Assembly (NCBI GenBank): GCA_039188505.1
Contig: JBCCZC010000002.1
Span: 1-53,651 of the forward strand
Source: JBCCZC01 sp039188505
Lineage (GTDB): Bacteria; Pseudomonadota; Gammaproteobacteria; Xanthomonadales; SZUA-38
Direction of reading: 5' to 3'
DNA length: 53,651 nt
The translations under genes were made by a program, and so were the position numbers. Positions 17,501-25,267 of the stretch are shown piece by piece. Below the pieces are notes generated by a model. That model saw only the letters and a list, made by a program, of their open reading frames with translations, had not been told where the DNA came from and did not search any database. Every line of letters starts with the position of its first letter. Position 1 is the stretch's first letter.

Positions 17501-17723
17501 CTCCTTCCTCCTCGGCGTGATGCCCCTGGTGCTGTCCAGCGGCCCCGGCGCCATCAGCCGGCAGACCATGTCGACGGCGATCCTCGGCGGCATGGTCTTC
17601 GCGACCACGATCGGCATCCTGCTGGTCCCGGTCTTCTTCGTTACCGTCATGCGGCTTGCGGCGGGCAAGCGCAGGGCCGTGCCGGGCCCGGTGCCGGGCG
17701 AAACGGCGAACACCCGTGGCTAG
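14565..17723 (+). CDS. RND multidrug efflux pump, inner-membrane transporter (HAE1/AcrB family)
   Basis: A 1052-residue transporter with GTG start. Twelve transmembrane segments and two large periplasmic loops are placed as in AcrB. The proton-relay aspartates are present in transmembrane segment 4 (GIVVDDAIVVVENVER) and the essential lysine in segment 10 (GLSAKNSILIVEFA). The N-terminus MIARVFIDRPVLAMVVSI and PVDQYPYINPPSI are typical of proton-driven hydrophobe/amphiphile exporters. Length agrees with AcrB (1049). Start and stop overlap or abut its partners, so adaptor, pump and outer-membrane factor are co-translated. No local repressor gene is seen, and substrates cannot be read from sequence. 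Confidence 0.95.
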   Translation: MIARVFIDRPVLAMVVSIVITLVGAVSALTLPVDQYPYINPPSIVVSTSFPGATAVTAAESVAIPLEQELNGVPNMVYMKSSSSNSGSTGISITFDIGTDPNLAAIDVQNAAKQADPLLPVDVMQEGVSVDKQATIELLKVALTSDDPRYDDVYLSNFVSINVNAAIRRIPGVGRVRNTGSRSYAMRLWLRPDRMAAHGLTTSDVISAVREQNTEAAAGTIGALPGDASVSLTTPITTQGRLESAEAFNNIIVRADPDGSMIRLRDIGRAELGASAYRLQSKLDGKNAAIAQIYLLPGANALEVASQVKATMAELSRGFPNGIDWVTFYDASITIEQAIREVLITLVQALALVIFVVWLFLQNWRATMIPALAVPVSIVGTFAAMAVFGFTLNTVNLLALVLAIGIVVDDAIVVVENVERLMKDEGLSPRDATLRAMNELSGALVATSLVLAAVFVPVSFLAGITGILYREFALSITVAVLISTVVALSLSPALCALLLKPESAQPPGWLAAVFDRINAVLDVGGARYTNWVRACIVARRRAWISFAAILIGSIAVFRLLPTSFMPVEDQGRLFVDMQLPSGQSVVRSSVMADRAVEKILPHPAVKHVFSLAGESKRSGSADFAATLEVILEDWTLRAPDGYTVDRVLSEVVDELNTMVEADVYAFKPPAIAGLGSGSGVELELQDRGGTQADRLFGLAESFVAQLERHPAVADASTAAQDEVPLLQLNVDRARAKAIGIPLADIYSTTNVFTGSSNVSDFNLFGRVYRVKAQAEPEFRDRAQALQHFQVRASSGAMVPLSVVADLEQVTGPSSIVRYNMFSSASISATPAAGASSGTVIKAAQELAAEMLPPGFGYDWSGLTFQEIRSAGQMTIALALAFVFVFLFLAALYESWTIPIAVLLITPIAMLGALLTVWGRGLQNDLFFQIAFIALIGLSAKNSILIVEFARQLYEEGRDAVDAAIESARLRFRPILMTAVSFLLGVMPLVLSSGPGAISRQTMSTAILGGMVFATTIGILLVPVFFVTVMRLAAGKRRAVPGPVPGETANTRG

Positions 17724-19110
17724 GCTGACACCGCTCCTGGCCGTGGTGCTCCTTGCCGCGTGCGTGGTCGGCCCGGACTACGTCCAGCCCGAGCTGGGTC
17801 CACCGGCCACCTACTGGGTCGATCCCGCCAACGCGAACGTGCTCGGCGACGGCGAGAGCCTGGCGCTGAGCAACTGGCGGGAAATCTACGACGATCCCGT
17901 GCTCGCCGCGCTCATCGAGCAGGCCCTCGCCAGCAATCTGGAGCTGGCCATCGCCCGTTCGCGCCTCAGGCAGGCGGGAGAATTCCTGATCCAGGCCCGC
18001 GCGCCGCTGTATCCGCAGGTCGGCGTGAGCCTGAATGCCGAGCGCGAGAAGGAATTCCAGGACATCGAGAACGAGCACGAGCTGGTGGGCTTCTTTGCCT
18101 GGGAGCTGGATCTCTTCGGCTTCAACCGCCGTAGCGCGCAAGCCGCCTACGCCGATCGCCTGAGCGTGGAGTACACGCTGTACCTCCAGCAGGTGAGCCT
18201 GATCGGGCTGGTGGCCGAGACGTATTTCGATTTCCTCGATGTCGCCACTCGCATCCAGATCGTCGAGAGCACGATCGAGACCCGCGCAGAGGCACTTCGC
18301 ATCCTCTCGCTCCGCCACGACAACGGCGTCATCTCCGGTCTCGACGTGCAACAGGCGCGGGTCGCGCTTGCCTCCGCGGAGGCTGCCCTGCCGGCGCTGG
18401 AGAATCGACGCTTCGTGCTCGCCAACGCACTGCAGACGCTCGTCGGTCAGGTGCCCGGGGAGCTGGAAGGCGACGGCGGCAGCGTCGCCGAACTCTGGTT
18501 CAATCTCGATCTTCCGGCGGCGATTCCCGCCGGGGTGCCGGCCGATCTGCTGCTGCGTCGGCCCGATCTGCTCGCCGCCGAGGCGGATCTGATGGCGGCG
18601 ACAGCGCGGGTCGGCGTCGCGACCGCGGATCGATTTCCGCGAATCGCCCTGACCGGTGATTATGGCTTGATCAGCAAGGAATTCGACGATCTGCTCGAGA
18701 GCGCGAGTGAGCGCTGGATCATCGCGGGCAACATCACGCAGCCCGTCTTCGAGGCCGGCGCCCGTCGCGCCGCGGTGTCCGCGGCCGAGGAGGCGCGCCA
18801 GCAGTCCCTGCTCGCCTATCGCCAGACGCTGCTCGCAGCCCTTGCCGAGGTCAGCAACAGCATCGACGGCTATGCGCGTAGCGGCGATATCTTCCGCACC
18901 GCCGAACAGCTTCTCGACGCCGCCCGTGAGTACCATCGGCTCGCCAACCTGCAGTACCGCGAGGGGGTGATCGGCTATATCGATGTGCTGGACGCCCAGC
19001 GGCAGCTCCTTGACGCGGAAACGTCGGTGAGCGCCGCCCGGCGCGTTCGCCTGACCACCCTCAGCAACGTCTATCGCGCCCTGGGCGGCGGGTGGTCCGC
19101 ACCGCCCTGA
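17716..19110 (+). CDS. Outer-membrane efflux lipoprotein, NodT/OprM family
   Basis: A 464-residue TolC-like protein. The GTG at 17716 lies inside the last codons of the pump gene and gives a lipoprotein signal (LLAVVLLAACVVGPDYVQP) with the CxVGPDY start that marks NodT-family factors. Two OEP domains follow, with the periodic helices and the motifs ELAIARSRLRQA, LLRRPDLLAAEADL and YREGVIGYIDVLDAQRQLL. It completes the tripartite pump by forming the outer-membrane channel and periplasmic tunnel. The gene ends the operon; the next gene lies convergently on the other strand 80 bases on. Confidence 0.94.
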   Translation: MARLTPLLAVVLLAACVVGPDYVQPELGPPATYWVDPANANVLGDGESLALSNWREIYDDPVLAALIEQALASNLELAIARSRLRQAGEFLIQARAPLYPQVGVSLNAEREKEFQDIENEHELVGFFAWELDLFGFNRRSAQAAYADRLSVEYTLYLQQVSLIGLVAETYFDFLDVATRIQIVESTIETRAEALRILSLRHDNGVISGLDVQQARVALASAEAALPALENRRFVLANALQTLVGQVPGELEGDGGSVAELWFNLDLPAAIPAGVPADLLLRRPDLLAAEADLMAATARVGVATADRFPRIALTGDYGLISKEFDDLLESASERWIIAGNITQPVFEAGARRAAVSAAEEARQQSLLAYRQTLLAALAEVSNSIDGYARSGDIFRTAEQLLDAAREYHRLANLQYREGVIGYIDVLDAQRQLLDAETSVSAARRVRLTTLSNVYRALGGGWSAPP

Positions 19111-19192
19111 GGCGCTCCTCCCCGGCCGCGCCGCGGCGATCGTCTCTTCGGACACGATTCAACGGGAACGACAGCCCGCCGCGTACCCCCAT

Positions 19193-19828
19193 TTACCGCC
19201 CGGCCCGGTTGGCCTCACGCAGGGAGCGTTCCGCGGCGAGCCCGAGCTCGAGAATGGTCTCGATGCGTTGCGCATCCGTCAGGTGGCCGGCCATGCGGGC
19301 TTTCCAGCGGTAACGCTCCAGCTCCCAACCGGCATCCGTCGCGGCCACGACCGCTGCCCTCCCGTCGGCGCCAAGGGCGGTCAGCGTCGCGGCCTCCATG
19401 GCGGAGACGATGACTGATTCGTCGAACGCCGCATCCCCCGAGACAACCCGCTCGTCGCCCGACACCCCGCCGATCGTGAGTTCCCGGAGGCTTGCGGGCA
19501 CGATCCGGCCGCTCGGCCCCCGCGGCGCCTGGATCACGAAGTCGGTGTAGTTGCGGAAGTCGGTGCCGCCGGAACGCTCGGACAGGGTCCGGACCGACAC
19601 GCCCACACCGTCGATCTGACCGTTCATGGCGCTGTGCCGACCGTTGCGCACGGCCGTGAGCCCGAGTTCGTCCGCGACCATGCCGAGCGCATCCGCGGCG
19701 GCTCCCCGTTCCCACACGCGGTAGCCGATCATCGCCGCGACGATAGCCACCATCGCGACGATGCCTCGGACGCCGCCGAACGCGTCGAGCTTCGACGTCG
19801 CCTCGGCCGTCCCCACGCCCCCGCTCAC
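19193..19828 (-). CDS. Small single-pass membrane protein coupled to the GDSL autotransporter
   Basis: A protein of 211 residues that I do not recognise. The GTG at 19828 overlaps the autotransporter stop as GTGA, so I chose it over an in-frame start 105 bases upstream. One hydrophobic helix lies near the N-terminus (VRGIVAMVAIVAAMIGYRVW, about residues 20-38), followed by a soluble domain of about 170 residues. Features include TDFRNYTDFVIQAPRG and a helical C-terminus with AQRIETILELGLAAERSL. It could be an inner-membrane partner or an unrelated hitchhiker; the tight overlap favours a shared task with the secreted protein. Confidence 0.65.
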   Translation of the reverse strand: MSGGVGTAEATSKLDAFGGVRGIVAMVAIVAAMIGYRVWERGAAADALGMVADELGLTAVRNGRHSAMNGQIDGVGVSVRTLSERSGGTDFRNYTDFVIQAPRGPSGRIVPASLRELTIGGVSGDERVVSGDAAFDESVIVSAMEAATLTALGADGRAAVVAATDAGWELERYRWKARMAGHLTDAQRIETILELGLAAERSLREANRAGR

Positions 19829-21765
19829 CAGCGCCACCCGAGGCCGAGGCCGATCCGCCAGCCGTCGAGGCGATCCGCGCCTTCGATGCCTTCGAGCGCG
19901 ACCCGGAGATCGAGATCCGTGCCGAGACGCCACACGAAGCCGGCGTCGAGGCGGAAGTAGTCATCGTCCGGCACACCCAGGTCGAAGCTTCGAACGACGT
20001 CGGGTGCACTCACGAGACTGCTGGCGATCCGCTGCTCGTCGTCGGAGAAATCAGCGTGGTAGTAGAGACCCGCGCTGGGCTGGAACCGCGCCTCGCTGCT
20101 CGCTGCAGCAAGCCGGATGCCGAGTTCGGCGAAGGACGAGGTAGATTCCCGGCTCGCAACAATCTGTTCGAGCGCGACCGCGCCGGCTTCCGTGTAGCCA
20201 TCGACGTCCGCTTCCGCCCGGCCCAGCCGTAGCGCCGGCGTGACCAGTAGGCTACCGCGCTCGAGCGGCAGCGCGAGCTGGGCAAGTACGGCGTACGTGT
20301 CGCCATCCGTGTCAGCCCGGGCGATCTGGCTGGCAACGCCGGTCACACGGAAGACGTCGTCGAGGTCATCATCGCCGAGGCTCGCCGCCACATCGAACTC
20401 GAAGTTGCCCAGGGAGCGTCCCGCGGCGAGGCCGAAGCGGAGACTGTCGAGATCGAAGCCGGCATCGATCCCGCGATGACGGATATCGCCGCGCTCCACC
20501 CCGAGGGCGGCCGCGAAGCGCCAGGCGCCGGCGCCGTTGCGCCAGCCCAGCGTGAGGCGGTCGAAATCGGCGTCGTAGCCGAATGCGAAGGTTTCTCCAT
20601 CCCGGCGCCATTCGCTGCGCTCATAGTCGAGCCAGAGACCCGACGCCCCCTGCGCCGCCAGCAGGCGCTCGGTGAACTGGGTCGCGGCGAGGCGCGGCGC
20701 CTCGGCCTGGGCGGCCAGGGTCTTGGGCGCGTTCACGGTGTCGGCAAGCGCCGCGGCCGTGATCGCGTGGACCGCCGTCGTCGGGAAGAACTCGTCCCAG
20801 AAGAGGAACTGGTCCGCCAGCGCGGGATCGCCGACGCATTCAGCCACCAGCAGGCAGGGCGTGTCGACGTTCACGAGCCCGTACTTCGCCGGGTTCGCAA
20901 CGATGTCCGAGAGCAGCGTCGCGCTGTCGAAGACGCTGACGACGGCGTTGGTGTTGGCGTTGAGTCGCGCGGCTTCGGCCCGGACCGTGGCGTTGCTGAC
21001 CTCGCTGAAGAGCGTGCCGGCCGCGCTGCCCGCCAGACCGCCGGCCTGCGCGGCGGGCGTCTGGCCGATGTCCGGCAGCAGCACGAGGACGACCTGCTGC
21101 GCACCGGCGTCGATGAGACGCCCGGCAGACGCGGCCGTGTTGACGCCGTTGGTCACGGCGCCGCCCTGGATCGTCGCGAGCGCCGCCTCGCCAGTCAGGC
21201 CGAGCGCCGCCGTGGTATTCAGCGCGAGCGCGCCGTCATTGGCGCTGGCGTAGATCACCATCAGGTCATCGGGTCCGAGCGCCGGTCGCGCGGCGAGATA
21301 GCGGCTCACCTGGTTGGCGACGTCGGTTTCGTTGAGCGGTGTCAGCTGGCGGCCGACCGGCGCCGGAATCGCACCGCCGTTGCCGACGATCGTGCCGCCG
21401 GTGAGGATCACGGGCAGCGGCGCCGAGAAGGCGTTGCCGACCGCGCGATGGTCGACGCCCCCAGCGGGCACGCCCAGCAGCCCCGCGAGGTACTCCACCG
21501 CCACCGGACCGTTGGAGAAACGGTTCCCGAAGTATGGCGGCGAGGGCGGGAAGTTGGTATCGAAGGGCCCCTGCCCGGCCGCGTTTCCGGCCGCGAGAAG
21601 GCCCGGAATGTTGCCCGGATCGGCCACGTTGTCGCCGAACGTCGCCAGGGCCTGAATCGTCTGTCCGGTCGCCAGCGACGGCAGTCCAGTCACGGCGAGC
21701 AGCAGCACAAGCAGGAGGACGCGGCGGCCATCACCGCGGCGGGTTCGGTCTTCGAATCGGGTCAT
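19825..21765 (-). CDS. Autotransporter with a catalytically dead GDSL/SGNH passenger
   Basis: A 646-residue type Va autotransporter of the EstA class. A signal peptide (residues 1-35) precedes a GDSL-like passenger (about 37-345), then a C-terminal beta-barrel (about 370-646) that ends in an aromatic residue (GLGLGWRW). The fold landmarks of GDSL esterases are easy to place, but the catalysts are changed. Block I reads FGDN instead of FGDS (Asn46 for the nucleophile). Block V reads WDEFFPTTAVH where active members have D-x-x-H-P-T (Phe327 for His). Block III keeps Asn (SAND, 176). It is thus probably not an esterase; adhesion or surface binding is a guess. It ends in a GTGA overlap with the next gene. 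Confidence 0.88.
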   Translation of the reverse strand: MTRFEDRTRRGDGRRVLLLVLLLAVTGLPSLATGQTIQALATFGDNVADPGNIPGLLAAGNAAGQGPFDTNFPPSPPYFGNRFSNGPVAVEYLAGLLGVPAGGVDHRAVGNAFSAPLPVILTGGTIVGNGGAIPAPVGRQLTPLNETDVANQVSRYLAARPALGPDDLMVIYASANDGALALNTTAALGLTGEAALATIQGGAVTNGVNTAASAGRLIDAGAQQVVLVLLPDIGQTPAAQAGGLAGSAAGTLFSEVSNATVRAEAARLNANTNAVVSVFDSATLLSDIVANPAKYGLVNVDTPCLLVAECVGDPALADQFLFWDEFFPTTAVHAITAAALADTVNAPKTLAAQAEAPRLAATQFTERLLAAQGASGLWLDYERSEWRRDGETFAFGYDADFDRLTLGWRNGAGAWRFAAALGVERGDIRHRGIDAGFDLDSLRFGLAAGRSLGNFEFDVAASLGDDDLDDVFRVTGVASQIARADTDGDTYAVLAQLALPLERGSLLVTPALRLGRAEADVDGYTEAGAVALEQIVASRESTSSFAELGIRLAAASSEARFQPSAGLYYHADFSDDEQRIASSLVSAPDVVRSFDLGVPDDDYFRLDAGFVWRLGTDLDLRVALEGIEGADRLDGWRIGLGLGWRW

Positions 21766-21860
21766 CGAGGCTCTCCTTGGCAGCTTTCCTGATCAGTAAC
21801 GCACCGATTCGGAAAGAAAGGGATCATCCGCCCCCCGGAATCATCGATGCGGTCGACGGA

Positions 21861-22481
21861 TCAGGCCGGACCGTTCGCGGCCTCGCGGCCGAGTTCCCGC
21901 GCCATCCAGGCCCGGGCCAGGCGCCAGCTGCGCTTCACGGTGATGACGCTCAGATCGAGGGCGGCCGCCGTTTCCTCGTTCGTGTAGCCCGCGAAGTATC
22001 GACATTCGGTCACCCGCGATGCCCTTGGATCGACCTGCCCAAGGCCTTCGAGCAGTCGGTCCACGGTGAGGATCTCCTCGTAGCGATCTTCGCTGACTAG
22101 CTGTCCAAGCACGTCGCCCCGATCGAGGTCCACGCGCTGGGCGCCGCCACCGCGCTTCTGTCGGCTTCGATCCCGCGCGTGGTTCACGAGAATGCGCCGC
22201 ATGGCCGTGCTGGCCACGGAGAAGAACTGGGCGCGGTTTTCCCAGCGGCTCCGGTCCTGGGCGGCCAGCTTGAGGTAGGCCTCGTTGACGAGGGCCGTCG
22301 CCGACAGCGTGTGGTCCGGCCGCTCCGCGCACAGCTGGTGCTGGGCGAGCCGGCGCAGCTCGTCGTAAACGTGCTCAAAGGCGGCAGCGACACCGCCCCC
22401 GCCATCCTCGGTCGTGTTCAGGAGGGCGGTGAGCGTCTGCGCGGGCTTGTCGTCTTCGCTGGCGATGGGTGACACCGGCAC
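21861..22481 (-). CDS. ECF-type sigma factor, second copy (Sig-70_X6 / ECF43-like)
   Basis: A sigma factor of about 206 residues, clearly paralogous to the one at 2602-3162. The GTG at 22481 has GAGG nine bases upstream; a GTG six bases further in is an alternative. Region 2 shows YDELRRLAQHQLCAERP and SATALVNEAYLKLAAQD; region 4 shows TNEETAAALDLSVITVKRSW. As in the first copy, the acidic D-A-E-D box of region 2.2 is missing and threonine (about T62) sits in the glutamate position. The divergent neighbour is a Ser/Thr kinase, whereas the first pair is co-directional. Confidence 0.9.
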   Translation of the reverse strand: MPVSPIASEDDKPAQTLTALLNTTEDGGGGVAAAFEHVYDELRRLAQHQLCAERPDHTLSATALVNEAYLKLAAQDRSRWENRAQFFSVASTAMRRILVNHARDRSRQKRGGGAQRVDLDRGDVLGQLVSEDRYEEILTVDRLLEGLGQVDPRASRVTECRYFAGYTNEETAAALDLSVITVKRSWRLARAWMARELGREAANGPA

Positions 22482-22550
22482 TGGGAACGTCCTCGGAATA
22501 CTAGCGTCTCCCCCCGGCGGCGACGACCGCGCGGTTCCGCGGCTCGAATC

Positions 22551-22566
22551 GTCACGGCGGCGTGAC
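22551..22566. promoter_or_regulatory. Inverted repeat between the divergent sigma and kinase genes
   Basis: GTCACG and CGTGAC face each other across a four-base spacer, 20 bases before the kinase ATG, in the 105-base space shared by the two divergent genes. It overlaps where a kinase promoter would lie (TAGACT at 22574-22579 is a possible -10). It may be an operator or just a chance palindrome; arms are only six bases. Confidence 0.3.
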
Positions 22567-22586
22567 CGCTTGCTAGACTGCATTCC

Positions 22587-24932
22587 ATGAGCGACCGACG
22601 ATCGACAGAACCGCGCGAGGCCGCCGACACCCCGGCCTGGGAAGCCGTTGCGGCGACATTCGATTCGCTGGCCGAGGCGGAGCCCGCGGAGCGAAAGGCC
22701 CGGCTTGCGGCGCTCGAACGAACCGAGCCCGCCCTGGCCGCGGAAGTCGCATCGCTGCTCGAGGGTCTGGCCGACGAACAAGGGTTCCTCGCGCGGCCCG
22801 CGGCCGACCTGGAGGCGACGCCGGTCGGCGCCGGCGGCCACCCCGAGCGGATCGACGCCTATCGCGTTCTGGATCGCCTCGGCCGCGGCGGCATGGGGAC
22901 CGTGTACCGAGCCGTCCGCGAGGACGGACCGCTCGATCAGCCGGTGGCAATCAAGGTCGTCCGCGCCGCTGATGGGGATCCGACCCGGCTCCAGCGCTTT
23001 GCCCGCGAGGCGCGGCTACTGTCCCGCCTCGACCACCCGGGCATCGCCCGCCCCCTCGATGCCGGCACGCTCGACGACGACACCGCCTGGCTCGTCATGG
23101 AGTATGTCGACGGCGTCCGCATCGACCGCTACTGCGCCGACGCGAAGCTCGGGCGGCGCGAGCGAATCCGGCTCATCATCGCGCTCTGCGAGGCCGTCCA
23201 GTTCGCGCACCGCAACCTGGTCGTGCACCGGGACATCAAGCCCGCCAACGTCCTCGTGGACGCCGAGGGTCGGCCGCGCCTGCTCGACTTCGGCATTGCG
23301 CGAATGCTAGAGGCGGACGATCAGGGCGAGCTGACGATCACCGGCCAGGCGGCGCTGACACCCCGCTATGCCAGCCCCGAGCAGTTCGCCGGGGAGATGA
23401 TCACGACGGCGACGGACGTCTATGCACTCGGCGCGCTGGCGTACGAGCTTCTCTGCGGCCGCCCGCCGCTCGATCTCGACGGCCTCGCCCTGCCCGCCAT
23501 GATCGAGCGCGTGTGCGAGCAGCCGCCGGAGCGGCCGAGCGTCGCGGCAGGAGATTCCGGTCTTCGGGGCGATCTCGACGCCATCCTCCTGACCGCGCTC
23601 CGAAAGGAACCGGCCCGGCGCTATGCCAGCGCCGGAGATCTGGCGGCGGATCTGCAACGACATCTTGCGGGCGAACCCGTGCTTGCTCACGCCGACTCGC
23701 TACGCTACCGGGCCGGCAAGTTCCTTCGGCGCCACGCCGGAGCCGTCCTGGCCGGGGTTGTCTTCGCGGTCTCGCTCACCGTCCTGGCCACCGTCGCCAC
23801 GATCCAGGCCATCGATGCGGAGCGGGCCCGGGCAGAGGCGGAAGCGGAAGCGGCACGCGCGGCCAGCGTCCTCGGATTCTTCCAGGAGATGCTCGGGTCC
23901 GCGGATCCAGCGAAGGCGCAGGGCGAAGATCCGACGGTCCGCGCCCTCCTGGACCGAACGGCGACCAGCCTCACCGACTCCGGGCTCGATCCGCTGGCGC
24001 TGGGAACGGTGCAGGAGACCGTGGCCTCGACGTACCTGACGCTGGGGCTGCCCGATCCCGGTCTTCCGCTGGCGGAGTCGGCCAGCGCCTTGCTGACCGA
24101 GGCCCTTGGTGAAGCGCATCCGCGCACGCTCGCGGCTCGGCACGCGGAAGCCCGATTCCACCTGTACAGCGCGAACTTCGCGCGCGCGATCGAGATTCTG
24201 GAGCCCACCTTCGAAGCGCGTCGCCGGGTCCTCGGCGACGCCATGGACACGATGTCGACGCTGCACAACCTGGCCTACGCCTACGCCGGGGCCGGCGAGG
24301 TGGAGCGAGCCCTGAATCTCGATCTGGTCCAGCTCGAGATCGTCGAGCGGCTCAGCGGGAAGGGCAGCCCCGAGGCGCTGACCACGATGATCAGCGTGGG
24401 CCATGGCTACTACAGCGCTGGCCGACTGGACGAGGCGCTTGCGATCTTCCGCGAGGTCTACGAAGGCCAGCGAGCGCACCTCGGCGAGCGCCACCCCACC
24501 ACCCTCAGCGCGCTGCACAACTATGCCACGCTCACGCGTCAGACCGGCGCTGTGGAGGAAGCCGAAGCGCGCTACCGGGAGCTGGTGCAGCTCCGCCGCG
24601 AGGTGCTCGGTGACCGCCACGCCCAGACGCTCAACTCGATCCATAATCTCGGCGAGCTCTATCTTCTGCTCGAGCGGCCGGAAGACGCCGCGCCGCATAT
24701 CGAGGCAGCCCTGGCCGGTCGCCGCGAGGCCCTCGGCCCAGGCCACCCCGACAGCATCGAATCGCTGGTCGCACTGACGCGCCTTCGGCTACAGCAGGAA
24801 AGGCCAGCCGATGCCCGGGCCGCGGCGGAAGCGGCCGAGTCGCTCGCCCGCGAACATCTGCCTCCCGAGGCCGAACAGTGGGACAAGGTCAGCGAGGCCC
24901 TGGCCCTTTCCGCCGCGGACCCAGCGCCCTAG
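22587..24932 (+). CDS. Membrane Ser/Thr protein kinase with TPR repeats, second copy
   Basis: A 781-residue Hanks-type kinase with the same layout as the one at 221-2605. An N-terminal helical lead (1-85) is followed by the kinase domain (about 92-355) with LGRGGMGTVYRAV, K123 in VAIKVVRA, HRD 214-216, DFG 234-236 and YASPEQ. One transmembrane helix (about 384-406, AGAVLAGVVFAVSLTVLA) follows, then TPR repeats to the end (ERHPTTLSALHNYATL, DRHAQTLNSIHNLGELY). All catalytic residues are kept. It is divergent from its sigma factor; phosphorylation of that factor's region 2.2 threonine is the likely function, by analogy with Vibrio PknT/EcfP. Signals sensed by the TPR part are unknown. Confidence 0.92.
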   Translation: MSDRRSTEPREAADTPAWEAVAATFDSLAEAEPAERKARLAALERTEPALAAEVASLLEGLADEQGFLARPAADLEATPVGAGGHPERIDAYRVLDRLGRGGMGTVYRAVREDGPLDQPVAIKVVRAADGDPTRLQRFAREARLLSRLDHPGIARPLDAGTLDDDTAWLVMEYVDGVRIDRYCADAKLGRRERIRLIIALCEAVQFAHRNLVVHRDIKPANVLVDAEGRPRLLDFGIARMLEADDQGELTITGQAALTPRYASPEQFAGEMITTATDVYALGALAYELLCGRPPLDLDGLALPAMIERVCEQPPERPSVAAGDSGLRGDLDAILLTALRKEPARRYASAGDLAADLQRHLAGEPVLAHADSLRYRAGKFLRRHAGAVLAGVVFAVSLTVLATVATIQAIDAERARAEAEAEAARAASVLGFFQEMLGSADPAKAQGEDPTVRALLDRTATSLTDSGLDPLALGTVQETVASTYLTLGLPDPGLPLAESASALLTEALGEAHPRTLAARHAEARFHLYSANFARAIEILEPTFEARRRVLGDAMDTMSTLHNLAYAYAGAGEVERALNLDLVQLEIVERLSGKGSPEALTTMISVGHGYYSAGRLDEALAIFREVYEGQRAHLGERHPTTLSALHNYATLTRQTGAVEEAEARYRELVQLRREVLGDRHAQTLNSIHNLGELYLLLERPEDAAPHIEAALAGRREALGPGHPDSIESLVALTRLRLQQERPADARAAAEAAESLAREHLPPEAEQWDKVSEALALSAADPAP

Positions 24933-24981
24933 CGTTCGCTCCGGCACGCACGGGTGTTGACCCGGGGCTCGAACGGGCTGC

Positions 24982-25228
24982 ACGCAGGGCGTAGGCGCCG
25001 CCCCAGACGCGAGGGTTCTCGCGGCCGCTCAGATCCTCGGAGAGCGCGAGCCTGCGCGACCACCCCGACGTGGTAGCGGGCGGCGATCGGTTCGTTGACG
25101 GCGTCATGGCCGAGTATCCGAGCGGTGCCGGAGGTCGGCTACAACAGTCCGGCGATGCAGTTGATCGCCGTCGACTTGCCCCGTTCGGCCCCAGCAGCCC
25201 GAAAATCTTCCCGCCCGGGTTCGACTAG
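24982..25228 (-). pseudogene. Relic of an ABC-2 type transporter ATPase
   Basis: Reading the minus strand and changing frame twice gives a continuous match to the front third of an ABC-2/NatA-type ATPase. GGKIFGLLGPNG (Walker A start) lies in one frame and GKSTAINCIAGLL in another; a TAG follows, then PTSGTARILGHDAVNEPIAA and YHVGVVAQ. ALSEDLSGRENPRVWGGAYA continues in a third frame. The Walker A itself is broken by a small deletion between GPNG and GKST. Nothing of the signature or Walker B region is left, and the 5' end is missing. The gene is dead; no matching permease lies next to it. It fills most of the 335-base space between the kinase and the next gene. Confidence 0.75.
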
Positions 25229-25267
25229 ACTGTGGTGGGCGAGGATCGCCTGCACCGGACAAGGATC

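Noticed and set aside
17647..19155. Long minus-strand frame opposite the outer-membrane factor
   Set aside because: No motif, unusual composition, and it mirrors the NodT-type gene whose family text is clear.
20476..21792. Plus-strand frame opposite the autotransporter
   Set aside because: Arg/Ala-rich shadow of a recognised gene with no family signature.
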